A DNA stretch of 64,000 bases from JAAEPI01 sp964352625. Lineage in GTDB: Bacteria > Bacteroidota > Bacteroidia > Cytophagales > Cyclobacteriaceae. Location: NCBI GenBank assembly GCA_964352625.1, contig CAYGSD010000005.1, positions 62,001 to 126,000 on the forward strand, read 5' to 3'. This document shows positions 56,215 to 64,000 of the stretch, one piece after another; positions within the stretch are counted from its first letter, which is position 1; each line of letters opens with the position of its first letter. The notes under the pieces are model-generated. The model saw only the letters and a list, made by a program, of their open reading frames with translations, ran no database searches and was not told where the DNA came from. A program made the position numbers and the translations under genes.

Positions 56215-57839
56215 TATCCAAGAAACGGATATCGGTAGTCAGTGGGTGATACGAAAGTCTCTTTTATTGTCCGCGCACTTACCCAACGAAGCAAATTCAT
56301 TGGAGCTCCGGCCTTGTCGTTCGTTCCTGAGCCACGCGCTCCTCCAAATGGCTGCTGACCCACCACAGCGCCTGTTGGCTTGTCGTTGATGTAGAAGTTG
56401 CCGGCGGCATTTACGAGCTTCTTGGTTGCCAATTCTGCAGCGTATCTGTCCTTAGAAAAAATAGCGCCGGTCAATGCATAAGGAGAAGTCTGATCCACGA
56501 TTTCCAAGGTTTCTTCAAACTTGTCTTCATCATAAACATAGATTGTCAGCACAGGGCCAAAGATTTCCTCACACATGGTTCTGTACATCGGATCGGACAC
56601 TTCGAAAACGGTCGGCTCCACGAACCATCCTTTCGATCCGTCGTAATTTCCACCTGCTATGACGGTCACGCCGTTCGCTTTTTTAGCCTCATCTATGTAA
56701 GCCGCAATTTTCTTAAATGATCGCTCGTCGATGACCGCATTCACAAAGTTCGATGGATCTTCAGGCGATCCCATTTTGATGGATTTCAAATCCTCTACCA
56801 GGTATTTTTTCACGTCATCCCAAAGATTCGAAGGAATATACGCTCGTGATGCGGCACTACATTTCTGTCCTTGGTATTCGAATGCACCACGAACCAAGCC
56901 GGTGGCGACTTCCTTGGCATTCGCAGATTTATGAGCTACCACAAAGTCTTTCCCTCCCGTTTCCCCAACTATTCGAGGGTAGGTTTTGTAGGTGTCAATA
57001 TTTCCCCCAATCGTTTTCCAAAGTTGTTTAAAAACCCCAGTGCTTCCCGTGAAGTGAAGTCCGGAAAAATCAGGATGATTGAAAACCACATCGCCAGCCA
57101 CTGGCCCGTCTACATAGATGAGGTTGATGACCCCATCAGGTAGTCCGGCTTCTTTAAAGACTTCCATGATTACCTGAGCCGAATACACTTGAGTGTAAGA
57201 CGGCTTCCATACGACCACATTTCCCATCATGGCGGGAGCGGCAGGAAGATTCCCGGAAATTGCTGTGAAATTGAATGGTGTGATGGCGAAGATAAATCCT
57301 TCAAGCGGGCGGTACTCTAGACGATTCCAGATTCCCTCTGAAGACTCAGGCTGCTGCGTATAAAGTTCTTGCATGAAGGATGCATTGAATCGAAGGAAAT
57401 CTATGAACTCACAGGCTGCATCAATTTCTGCCTGCATCACGTTTTTCCCTTGACCAAGCATGGTAGCTGCATTGATTTTTGATCGGTAAGGCCCAGCTAG
57501 TAGCTCGGCTGCTTTTAGGAAAATACTTGCTCGATGCTCCCAGCCTAATTCAGCCCATTTGGTTCTAGCCGCTAGGGCCGAATCTATGGCAGAACTAACA
57601 TGCGAAGCATCTCCTTCATGAAAATGACCTAGCACATGCTGGTGGTCATGGGGACATGTCATCTCTATTTTATTTCCAGTTCGGACTTCTTCAGCGCCTA
57701 TGTACATTGGTGCGTCAACCTGACTGGCATACATTTCCTTGTATTTAGCGAGTAATTCGTCTCTTTCCGGAGTGCCGGGAGCGTAGCTAAGTACTGGTTC
57801 GTTTATGGGGTCTGGGATGAAGTATATTCCTTTTGGCAT
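56214..57839 (-). CDS. pruA: L-glutamate gamma-semialdehyde (delta-1-pyrroline-5-carboxylate) dehydrogenase
   Basis: 541-residue aldehyde-dehydrogenase-family enzyme of proline breakdown, oxidising glutamate semialdehyde to glutamate. Family features: ATPFNFTAISGNLPAAPAMMGNVVVWKPS, the cofactor loop FTGSTGVFKQLW, VGETGGKDFVVAH (general base Glu) and YQGQKCSAASRAYIP (catalytic Cys). N-terminal HVLGHFHEGDASHV fits the P5C dehydrogenase subgroup. The proline dehydrogenase gene is not adjacent. A TACCTTTG element lies 20 bases upstream. Confidence 0.95.
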   Translation of the reverse strand: MPKGIYFIPDPINEPVLSYAPGTPERDELLAKYKEMYASQVDAPMYIGAEEVRTGNKIEMTCPHDHQHVLGHFHEGDASHVSSAIDSALAARTKWAELGWEHRASIFLKAAELLAGPYRSKINAATMLGQGKNVMQAEIDAACEFIDFLRFNASFMQELYTQQPESSEGIWNRLEYRPLEGFIFAITPFNFTAISGNLPAAPAMMGNVVVWKPSYTQVYSAQVIMEVFKEAGLPDGVINLIYVDGPVAGDVVFNHPDFSGLHFTGSTGVFKQLWKTIGGNIDTYKTYPRIVGETGGKDFVVAHKSANAKEVATGLVRGAFEYQGQKCSAASRAYIPSNLWDDVKKYLVEDLKSIKMGSPEDPSNFVNAVIDERSFKKIAAYIDEAKKANGVTVIAGGNYDGSKGWFVEPTVFEVSDPMYRTMCEEIFGPVLTIYVYDEDKFEETLEIVDQTSPYALTGAIFSKDRYAAELATKKLVNAAGNFYINDKPTGAVVGQQPFGGARGSGTNDKAGAPMNLLRWVSARTIKETFVSPTDYRYPFLG

Positions 57840-57859
57840 GTCTTTTATTTTTGGGAAGG

Positions 57860-57867
57860 CAAAGGTA
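57860..57867 (-). promoter_or_regulatory. Candidate -7 element of pruA
   Basis: TACCTTTG on the minus strand matches TANNTTTG, 20 bases before the pruA ATG, giving a short leader. It separates pruA from the HAD genes upstream. Confidence 0.4.
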
Positions 57868-57876
57868 GAATTTAGA

Positions 57877-58563
57877 TCAGAGAATTTTCAGTAATTCTCC
57901 CAATGACTGAATTTCCCATTCAGTTACTGACTTTCGATTGCCGGAAGGATTGTAAAAAATTGCTTTTAATCCTGCGTTTTCAGCCCCTCTAATATCGGTC
58001 TTGGGGTTGTCGCCGATCATTACTGATGTTTCGGCTTGCGCACCCAATCGCCTAAGTGCAAGATCGTAAATCTCCCTATCCGGCTTCCTGCAGCCTACCT
58101 CATTGGAGATGACCATATCAGAAAAATACTGATCTAATTTGGAAGCTTTCATTTTAGGATACTGAGCTTCTGAGAAGCCATTGGTGATAATTGCCATCGG
58201 ATACTTTTCCTTGAGATAAATGAGTGTCTCGTGAGTTTCAGGCATTACCTCGGAGCGATTAGAGCAATTGGTCATGAAGAAATCGTGAAGATCTTCTGGC
58301 TTATGATTAATGAAAATTTTCAATTTTCTGAGTACTTGAGTAAAGCGGTATTGTTTGATATGTTCACGGTCTATCTGCCCACTATTGAATTTATGCCAGA
58401 GCTTTTCATTGACCTTGTGATAGGTTTCTAGAAACTCGGCCTCCGACACGTGGTGATCAATCTCAAAATGAGAGACCAGTTCTTTAAGTGCCAAAATAGA
58501 GTTCGCCTCATAATCCCAAAGCGTGTGATCTAGATCGAAGAAAACATGTGTGATGTTTTTCAC
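57877..58563 (-). CDS. YjjG-like HAD phosphatase, copy 1
   Basis: About 228-residue HAD hydrolase with motif I FFDLDHTLWDYEANS, motif II AIITNGFSEAQYPKM, the motif III Lys in GCRKPDREIYDLALRRLG and motif IV VMIGDNPKTDIRGAENAG, matching YjjG-type non-canonical pyrimidine nucleotidases. The GTG at 58563 is chosen because it overlaps the upstream stop by one base (TAGTG) and begins exactly at KNITHVFFDLDHTLWD; longer starts at 58608 (ATG) or 58626 (GTG) would intrude into the upstream paralogue. It is a tandem paralogue of the next gene upstream. Confidence 0.85.
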   Translation of the reverse strand: MKNITHVFFDLDHTLWDYEANSILALKELVSHFEIDHHVSEAEFLETYHKVNEKLWHKFNSGQIDREHIKQYRFTQVLRKLKIFINHKPEDLHDFFMTNCSNRSEVMPETHETLIYLKEKYPMAIITNGFSEAQYPKMKASKLDQYFSDMVISNEVGCRKPDREIYDLALRRLGAQAETSVMIGDNPKTDIRGAENAGLKAIFYNPSGNRKSVTEWEIQSLGELLKIL

Positions 58564-59297
58564 TAGAGGAGTGTTTTTAATTCTTCTAAAGAATTGATTT
58601 TTGGGCATTTGGCTGGCCCCTTCCACCTATTTAATAGAAGTATGTTCATATTAACCTTTTCTGCTCCAGCAAGATCTTTGTTGTAATTATCTCCGATCAT
58701 AAGTGAATTCTCCGGAAGGATATTTAGCTCATTTATTGCCAGTTCATAGGTCTTAGGACTCGGCTTAGGGTGCCCAAGGTCAAGAGCAGAATATATTCGA
58801 TTAAAATAGCCGGTCAGGTTTGCTGAGACCAGCTTTTTCTGTGCACTGGCATAGCTGCCATTGACAATGAGATTGAGGTCGTACTTAGAATGGAGGTAAT
58901 CCAATACCTCTTCAGTATAAGGAAGTAAAGTGTTTTGGGAGGACAATTCTCGATTATAGACTGCCTCCATTTCTCTCTTATTATAATTTTCTAGGGCAGG
59001 GCTCGATAAAAACAGAAAATCAAATCTCGTAAGGGTTCGGGCAGAATTATTCTCTAAAATTCCAAGATGGAATTGATGATTTGCCTCATCGAACTTGACA
59101 GAAAAATCATCAAATTCAAAGAGATTACTCAACGCGAATTCATCGTAAACGGCCCGGAGCGCTAGTTTTTTATTTGCTATAGAATCCCAAAGCGTATTAT
59201 CTAAGTCAAAGAAAATATGGGTGATATTTTCATAGTCTATAGTCCTTAGCTTCAATTTTGTTAATAGCAAGTTCCCGATTGCTTTTAAGTGTCTCAT
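58563..59297 (-). CDS. YjjG-like HAD phosphatase, copy 2
   Basis: HAD hydrolase of up to 244 residues with motif I FFDLDNTLWDSIANKK, motif II LIVNGSYASAQKKL, the motif III Lys region GHPKPSPKTYELAINEL and motif IV LMIGDNYNKDLAGAEKVN. It is clearly paralogous to the adjacent copy but diverged, with a Lys/Leu-rich N-terminus overlapping the ArsR-type gene by 68 bases if the ATG at 59297 is used. TTG codons at 59270 or 59255 would shorten this overlap; the start is uncertain. The two copies may dephosphorylate different nucleotides. Confidence 0.82.
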   Translation of the reverse strand: MRHLKAIGNLLLTKLKLRTIDYENITHIFFDLDNTLWDSIANKKLALRAVYDEFALSNLFEFDDFSVKFDEANHQFHLGILENNSARTLTRFDFLFLSSPALENYNKREMEAVYNRELSSQNTLLPYTEEVLDYLHSKYDLNLIVNGSYASAQKKLVSANLTGYFNRIYSALDLGHPKPSPKTYELAINELNILPENSLMIGDNYNKDLAGAEKVNMNILLLNRWKGPAKCPKINSLEELKTLL

Positions 59298-59613
59298 ACG
59301 TTTTTAAGTCCTCTTGAAGGAGCGGATCTTTTTCAAGAAATCCGAAAATCTGATTTACCATGTTGTAACTCTCTTCCCTGATACTATAGAAAACCCATTG
59401 ATCCTGATTTCGCGAAGTAACCATTCCGGCATTCTTTAAAAAAGACATGTGTCTTGAAGTTTTGGTTTGTGTGAAGTCTAGAATAGTTACCAAATCAGAT
59501 ATTGTTAACTCATCTGTTCGGAACAAAAGGTGCAGTATTCGGGTTCTGGAATCATCCGAAAAGGACTTGAAAATCTGCGTCCCAAAAGAGAGGTTGAAGT
59601 TTTTAAGTTTCAT
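59230..59613 (-). CDS. ArsR-family winged-helix regulator
   Basis: 127-residue protein with an ArsR-type helix-turn-helix: FKSFSDDSRTRILHLLFRTDELTISDLVTILDFTQTKTSRHMSFLKNAGMVTSRNQDQWVFYSI. No cysteine pair for arsenic or metal sensing is present, so it is not a classical ArsR/SmtB metal sensor. It is first in a unit with the two HAD phosphatases, overlapping the first of them, and may regulate them. Confidence 0.85.
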   Translation of the reverse strand: MKLKNFNLSFGTQIFKSFSDDSRTRILHLLFRTDELTISDLVTILDFTQTKTSRHMSFLKNAGMVTSRNQDQWVFYSIREESYNMVNQIFGFLEKDPLLQEDLKTYETLKSNRELAINKIEAKDYRL

Positions 59614-59736
59614 GCTGGAAGAATCACCTTTAACAACATTTTAGAGCGCCATTCGTCTTCATGGTGCTAAGTTTGAATGTTTTAAAGACTTTTGCAGTGG
59701 AAAGTTGCGCAATTAGAAGTGCTCAGCAAACTGATC

Positions 59737-60348
59737 ATGTTGAAAAGATTTTTGCCATTTGTTTTTGTTTTAGGTCTTGTTGGGTGTCTTCATGCGCAAA
59801 AGGAACCTACTGTGATTCAGTTTACAGGGGTGGTAATGGGGCAAGATTCGCTCGAAGTGATACCAAGAGTACATGTGTATCTTCCTAAGGGAGGGCGCGG
59901 AACAACAACCAATCCTTACGGTTTTTTTTCTCTACCAGTAATAGAGGGCGATAGTGTGGTTTTCACTGCAGTTGGGTACAAGCGGACCAACTATATCATT
60001 CCGAAGCACGACAAGCAATCGAGTCTTAAGGTTATTGTGACCTTGGAGCAAGACGTGACTTTTCTGGAAGAAGTGGAAGTGTTCCCCTTTCCGAATGAGG
60101 AGATGTTCAAGCGGGCTGTGGTCACTATGAGATTGCCATATGACCGTGATAATGCCAATCTTCAAGCATGGCTAAGTGCCACCTACATGAATGGAGGATA
60201 TAGCTTTGCGGCAAGCCCGGCTATGAATCAGCGGTATTTTCAGGACCAGCAGATGCAAGAGTTTAGGAATAAATTTGGCCCCAGTCCGAACAATCTACTC
60301 AATCCTTGGGCCTGGACTTCTTTCATAAATTCAGTAAGAAATAACTAG
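59737..60348 (+). CDS. Exported carboxypeptidase-regulatory-like domain protein
   Basis: 203-residue protein starting at ATG 59737 with a signal peptide (FLPFVFVLGLVGCLHAQ; LVGC could also be read as a lipobox). Residues 25-110 form a CarboxypepD_reg-like beta domain (FTGVVMGQDSLEVIPRVHVYLPKGGRGTTTNPYGFFSLPVIEGDSVVFTAVGYKRTNY). The linker FLEEVEVFPFPNEEMFKRAVVTM is very like LNEVTVYSIPPIELFKEMIM in the protein at 42228-42983. The rest is Asn/Met/Gln-rich (FQDQQMQEFRNKF). Function unknown; its end is one base from the convergent M19 gene. Confidence 0.75.
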   Translation: MLKRFLPFVFVLGLVGCLHAQKEPTVIQFTGVVMGQDSLEVIPRVHVYLPKGGRGTTTNPYGFFSLPVIEGDSVVFTAVGYKRTNYIIPKHDKQSSLKVIVTLEQDVTFLEEVEVFPFPNEEMFKRAVVTMRLPYDRDNANLQAWLSATYMNGGYSFAASPAMNQRYFQDQQMQEFRNKFGPSPNNLLNPWAWTSFINSVRNN

Positions 60349-60349
60349 C

Positions 60350-61585
60350 TCATCTCTGAGCTGCCGCCTCCACTGCCCTCCAGACTCTAAACAGATTCTT
60401 ACTGCAGACTTTTTCTATTTCTTCTTCCGTGTAGCCTCTTTTCAGCATTTCCTCAAGGACATTTGGAAACATAGATACATCTTTCAAGCCGTCCGGTAGG
60501 CTGTCTCCCACGCCATCGAAATCAGATCCAAAACCAACATTATCGATGCTCGTTAGCTCTACCACTCTGTCAATGTGGTCCACCACTTTTTGAACATCTT
60601 CAAATACTCCGGCTTCAATCGCATATTGCTTAGCATAGGCTTGATAGACGGAATCATCCCTTGCCAGTTCGTTTTCTGCTCTGTAGTTGGTCAGATGTGT
60701 TCGCATTGAATCGAATTTTACCTGAGATTCTTTTGAGAGAAACGTTGAACCGAAATTGATACAAATGACTCCTCCCACATCTCCGAGCCTTTTGATCATG
60801 TCATCCGACATGTTCCGCTCGAAATCTGGCGTGAAATAACGTGCAGATGAATGGGAAGCAATCACCGGCACGTCAGTCAAATCCATCACTTGATAAAAGG
60901 TGCTGTCCGATACATGGCTGATATCCACCATGATGCCAACCCTGTTCATCTCCTTAACTACCTCAACTCCGAAATCACTCAAGCCATTCCAAGTGCGCGT
61001 ATCGTCATATGAAGAATCGCAAATTTGATTATCAGTAGAATGGGTCAATGTTATGTAGCGAATGCCGCGATTCCAGAAATATTCCACATTATTGATGTCG
61101 TCCTCAATGGGTGCTCCATTTTCCATTCCCATGGGAAGTGAGACCAATCCACTTTTTGTATTGGCGATCACATCATCCGGATTGTTGGCACGTCCAAACA
61201 AATCAGGATACTGAACAGGCAATTTCATGGTCATATCAATGAGTGAGTCAGCCATTTCTTTGGCTCCTCCAGAGACTTGATATCTGCTGGGAATATAAAT
61301 GGACATGAACGGAGCGTCAAGACCACCTCTTTTAGATTTTGGGTAATCGAAATTGCCCTCTGTTTCAACCGACACATCCATTACTTCTTTTTTGATCATG
61401 AAGCCCGCCACGTTCATACGATAGGGAAGGTCCACATGGCCATCGGCAATGATGAATTTTTGTGAGAGTTCCTGAGCGTATTTCTTTAGATCCTTCTTGG
61501 AAGATTCTGTTGAATTGGATGACTTTTGCCCCATTTTTCCACAGGAAAAAAGGAAGATTGAAAGGAGTAGAATACTAAAACGCAT
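60350..61585 (-). CDS. M19-family membrane dipeptidase (lipoprotein)
   Basis: 411-residue lipoprotein (FLFSC lipobox, Cys15) with a renal-dipeptidase-like TIM barrel. The dizinc site is visible: IADGHVDLPYR (His-x-Asp), MENGAP (bridging Glu), VDISHVSDSTF and ASHSSARYF (His residues), and GSDFDGVGD. The family hydrolyses dipeptides, including D-amino-acid ones, on the cell surface. A Ser/Lys-rich spacer follows the lipobox. No close promoter match was seen. Confidence 0.93.
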   Translation of the reverse strand: MRFSILLLSIFLFSCGKMGQKSSNSTESSKKDLKKYAQELSQKFIIADGHVDLPYRMNVAGFMIKKEVMDVSVETEGNFDYPKSKRGGLDAPFMSIYIPSRYQVSGGAKEMADSLIDMTMKLPVQYPDLFGRANNPDDVIANTKSGLVSLPMGMENGAPIEDDINNVEYFWNRGIRYITLTHSTDNQICDSSYDDTRTWNGLSDFGVEVVKEMNRVGIMVDISHVSDSTFYQVMDLTDVPVIASHSSARYFTPDFERNMSDDMIKRLGDVGGVICINFGSTFLSKESQVKFDSMRTHLTNYRAENELARDDSVYQAYAKQYAIEAGVFEDVQKVVDHIDRVVELTSIDNVGFGSDFDGVGDSLPDGLKDVSMFPNVLEEMLKRGYTEEEIEKVCSKNLFRVWRAVEAAAQR

Positions 61586-61794
61586 AATTGATCAGTTCTT
61601 TAAGGGATTGGAAATGAGGAGGCTAAAAGTAGGAAATCTCCAATTAAAGGCGTCATGGTTGATTCGAATTCATTTTTTCAGTACTTTACAGATGAATTGG
61701 CTTAATTTGAGCGCTTGGAAATTTTATCACTACGGTTGAATTAATTGAAAAAAACGTCATTTTTGTACTAACCGATCGCTAACACTAAAAAACT

Positions 61795-62532
61795 ATGACC
61801 GAACCTATTTCATCTGCGTTTCTTGACCCCTGGAATGTTTATGGCAACTATGCAGCAATGGCTGTCGCTGCTGTTGGGGTTTTGATTTTGCTTGGACATT
61901 ATCTGAAATTGGCATCCACTCGAGATTACAAGACTCGATACGATTATATTAACATGCACGAAATCAACCTGTTATGGTATGGTTTCTTGATGATTATAAT
62001 TGGAGCAACTATCTACGTGAATGCAGGAAATGTAATGGCTCAAAGACTTCAGGCCAACTGGCTTTATTTCTTCGTGACATTATTCGTGACGGTGATGATG
62101 GCCATGATCATTGCTGTAATCCTTCAAAACATTTTGAAGTTCTACTATCCTTTCTTTATCGAAAAGAGACTTAAGAGATTGAGATTTGCTCCGCGGATTT
62201 CTCCCGATGGGCGTCAGATGAAGCTTTTGAGCGAGGAAGAAGAGGATGTTCACTTGGATGAAGGTATGCAAGCGGAAGAGGATGCTTTCTCAGTAGACTA
62301 TGATGTATGGATAGATGAGGAATCTGGTTTCACTAAAATTGAGAAATACAATGGTCGTCTGCATGCACTTGAATGCTCGAATTGTAGCTATCAAACATTG
62401 AAAGTGGACAGAGAGGAAATCATTCAACCTGCTTCTACAACCGAGGAAGGTGAATTGATGAAATATTACAAGTGTGGTTACTGCAGCCACAAGGAGAGAA
62501 AGTCCTTCAAAATTGCAATGTTGAAGGAATAG
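61795..62532 (+). CDS. Membrane protein with C-terminal zinc ribbon, unknown
   Basis: 245-residue protein with three helices (about residues 19-36, 55-75 and 85-110), an acidic cytoplasmic stretch (LLSEEEEDVHLDEGMQAEEDAF) and a C-terminal zinc-ribbon-like segment with two Cys-x2-Cys pairs (ECSNCS and KCGYCS) about 35 residues apart. I do not recognise the family. A CATTTTTG near-match to the -7 element lies about 35 bases upstream. It ends in a terminator hairpin. Confidence 0.75.
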   Translation: MTEPISSAFLDPWNVYGNYAAMAVAAVGVLILLGHYLKLASTRDYKTRYDYINMHEINLLWYGFLMIIIGATIYVNAGNVMAQRLQANWLYFFVTLFVTVMMAMIIAVILQNILKFYYPFFIEKRLKRLRFAPRISPDGRQMKLLSEEEEDVHLDEGMQAEEDAFSVDYDVWIDEESGFTKIEKYNGRLHALECSNCSYQTLKVDREEIIQPASTTEEGELMKYYKCGYCSHKERKSFKIAMLKE

Positions 62533-62556
62533 TATTTTTCTTCCAGTACGAAATTG

Positions 62557-62585
62557 AAACCCTGGCCTTTGGCTGGGGTTTTTTG
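62557..62585 (+). terminator. Terminator after the zinc-ribbon membrane protein gene
   Basis: An 11-bp stem with two G-U pairs (AAACCCTGGCC from 62557, GGCTGGGGTTT from 62571) with a three-base loop is followed by TTTTG. It stands between convergent genes. Confidence 0.75.
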
Positions 62586-64000
62586 TTAGAGTTTAATGCA
62601 GATATTCTGAGACTCTGAAAAGAAACGAAGAGCTTCGTTCCCACCTTCACGCCCGACTCCTGAGTTTTTCATTCCTCCAAATGGCGTCCTCAGATCCCGC
62701 AGCAACCAGCAGTTGATCCAGACAATGCCGGATTCCAGCTGATGAGCAACTCGGTGCGCTCTTTTCAGATCATTGGTCCAGATGGTGGCCGCTAGTCCAT
62801 ATTCAGTAGAATTGGCACCTTTAATAGCCTCATCTTCCGAGGCAAATGGAATGAGGGTGACTACCGGTCCGAAAACTTCCTGTTGATTAATAGCGCAATG
62901 CGCATCTAATCCTTCTATCACAGTTGGGCGAACGAAGTACCCCGGTAACTCTTCGATTTGTTCGCCCCCCGTTAAAACTGTGCCTCCGTCTTTCTTGGCC
63001 TGTTCTATAAAACCCAAAACTTTAGTCATGTGACCTTCTGAAATCAAGGCTCCCATATGGACATCATCAAGCGGGTCACCCACTTTCATGGTGGAGACGC
63101 GAGCAACATACTTTTCCTTGAATTCTTGATAAATACTCTGTTCAATGAAAATCCTTGATCCACATAGACAGATTTGGCCTTGATTCGCGAACGCACTCCT
63201 CACACTCACTTTCACTGCTTCGTCCAGATCACAGTCGGCGAAAATCAAATTAGGATTTTTACCTCCGAGTTCCAATGATGTTTTTTTGAATTGGTCAGCA
63301 CACGACCTGCCAATGATTTTACCTGTATTAGTGCCCCCTGTAAATGAAATGGCCTTGATTTTTGGATGATCCACAATTGCCTGACCTACGGATGGACCAG
63401 TGCCATGTAGAATATTTAATACTCCTGCGGGGAGTCCTGCTTCAATGGCGAGTTGAGCTAGTTTAAATGCCGTATAGGGTGTTAACTCGGAGGGCTTCCC
63501 AATTACACAGTTTCCCATTGCAAGCGCAGGAGCGATTTTCCAAGTGAAGAGATAAAGAGGAAGATTCCATGGCGATATACAGCCTACTACCCCGATTGGA
63601 GCTCTTCTGGTGTAGTTCACAGCTTCACCCTCCATGATGTGAGATTCTGAAGAAAAATTGACGATGGCCGAAGCGAAAAAGCGAATATTGGCTGATGCTC
63701 TAGGTATATCTATTGTGCGAGAGAGTTTGATTGGTTTACCACTATCCAGCGTCTCACATTGTGCCAAGTATTCTTGATTTTTATCAATTAAGTCTGCAAG
63801 CTTATGTAAGCACCTGCTACGATCCGAAATGGACATTTGCGACCAGGCAGGAAAGGCATTTTGCGCTGCTTGAACTGCAAACTCTACATCCTCAGAAGTA
63901 CTATTTGGAATTTGAGAAAACACTTCACCTTTCGCTGGGGCAAAGTTTTCTATGAAATGACCGGACTTTGGATCAGTTAATTGACCGTCAATATAGTTTT
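62586..64000 (-). CDS. Aldehyde dehydrogenase, partial at the right edge (2-aminomuconate-semialdehyde type)
   Basis: The reading frame continues unbroken through the right edge (upstream residues include NYIDGQLTDPKSGHFIENFAPAKGEVF), so the gene starts outside the window and the GTG at 63923 is internal. The catalytic Cys is in FANQGQICLCGSRIF, the general base Glu in TSLELGGKNPN, and the cofactor loop in FTGGTNTGKIIG. GQICLCGSRI resembles 2-aminomuconate-semialdehyde/ALDH8-type enzymes of the kynurenine pathway, but the substrate is inferred only. Convergent with the zinc-ribbon gene. Confidence 0.9.
   Translation of the reverse strand, partial: NYIDGQLTDPKSGHFIENFAPAKGEVFSQIPNSTSEDVEFAVQAAQNAFPAWSQMSISDRSRCLHKLADLIDKNQEYLAQCETLDSGKPIKLSRTIDIPRASANIRFFASAIVNFSSESHIMEGEAVNYTRRAPIGVVGCISPWNLPLYLFTWKIAPALAMGNCVIGKPSELTPYTAFKLAQLAIEAGLPAGVLNILHGTGPSVGQAIVDHPKIKAISFTGGTNTGKIIGRSCADQFKKTSLELGGKNPNLIFADCDLDEAVKVSVRSAFANQGQICLCGSRIFIEQSIYQEFKEKYVARVSTMKVGDPLDDVHMGALISEGHMTKVLGFIEQAKKDGGTVLTGGEQIEELPGYFVRPTVIEGLDAHCAINQQEVFGPVVTLIPFASEDEAIKGANSTEYGLAATIWTNDLKRAHRVAHQLESGIVWINCWLLRDLRTPFGGMKNSGVGREGGNEALRFFSESQNICIKL

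Noticed and set aside
63923..64000. Treating the GTG at 63923 as the true start of the aldehyde dehydrogenase
   Set aside because: The same frame continues upstream to the window edge with typical aldehyde dehydrogenase N-terminal residues (IDGQ, DP, FAPAKGE), so the gene is cut by the edge.

Overview
The window reads as a chromosomal segment of a Bacteroidota bacterium, most likely a gliding or T9SS-bearing member of Cytophagales. The evidence is the type IX secretion and gliding core (porP/sprF-like, gldK, gldL, gldM, gldN, and a distant sprE/porW-like gene), fused secDF, an ATP synthase operon lacking atpD and atpC, TraR/DksA proteins of the Bacteroidota type, several start-proximal sequences matching the Bacteroidota -7 element TANNTTTG, and frequent GTG/TTG starts with little Shine-Dalgarno signal. 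No rRNA, tRNA, CRISPR array, transposase or prophage was seen. The segment is dense, mostly housekeeping DNA.

Layout. 1-5.7 kb: the end of a hemD-like gene, then porP and gldKLMN in P. gingivalis-like order, closed by a bidirectional terminator. 5.7-12.3 kb (minus): sprE/porW-like lipoprotein, class A penicillin-binding protein and uvrC, linked by overlapping stop/start codons. 12.4-20.6 kb (plus): M23 peptidase, bactofilin, two small AtpZ/AtpI-like membrane proteins, atpB-E-F-H-A-G, then a UbiA-like membrane protein and a methyltransferase. 20.6-23.9 kb: an ECF sigma factor with a candidate autoregulated promoter, a putative anti-sigma factor, a DUF4097-like protein and two predicted outer-membrane barrels. 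23.9-24.4 kb: the only long intergenic region, holding a palindromic repeat and an orphan hairpin.

24.4-26.9 kb is the most interesting locus. It is a tight three-gene operon: a ribulose-phosphate 3-epimerase-type barrel fused to a KdsD-like CBS pair, a DAHP-synthase-type aldolase, and a KdsC-like phosphatase. The order and domain logic copy the Kdo route (KdsD isomerase plus CBS, KdsA synthase, KdsC phosphatase), but the first two catalytic modules are replaced. This could be an undescribed route to a 3-deoxy-ulosonic acid.

27-38 kb: small lipoprotein, WYL regulator, SnoaL-like, GyrI-like, DUF1801 and TfoX-like proteins, photolyase, methionine aminopeptidase, glycosyltransferase, SPOR-like protein, fumarase, a LuxR-type response regulator, a periplasmic histidine phosphatase and a DinB protein. 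38-43.8 kb: RluB-like pseudouridine synthase with a long KPKF-repeat tail, scpB, DksA-like protein, PLP decarboxylase and a TonB-like group. 43.9-51.7 kb: secDF, a small membrane protein, udk, a HicB/HicA toxin-antitoxin pair inserted between udk and rdgB, purK-purE and a TerC-family protein. 51.8-64 kb: gpmI, DUF4783, nadC, YcxB-like, SdpI-like, recX, acylphosphatase, pruA, two tandem YjjG-like HAD phosphatases behind an ArsR regulator, a carboxypeptidase-regulatory-like protein, an M19 dipeptidase, a zinc-ribbon membrane protein, and an aldehyde dehydrogenase cut by the right edge.

All functions are inferred by reading the translated sequence; no database search was run.
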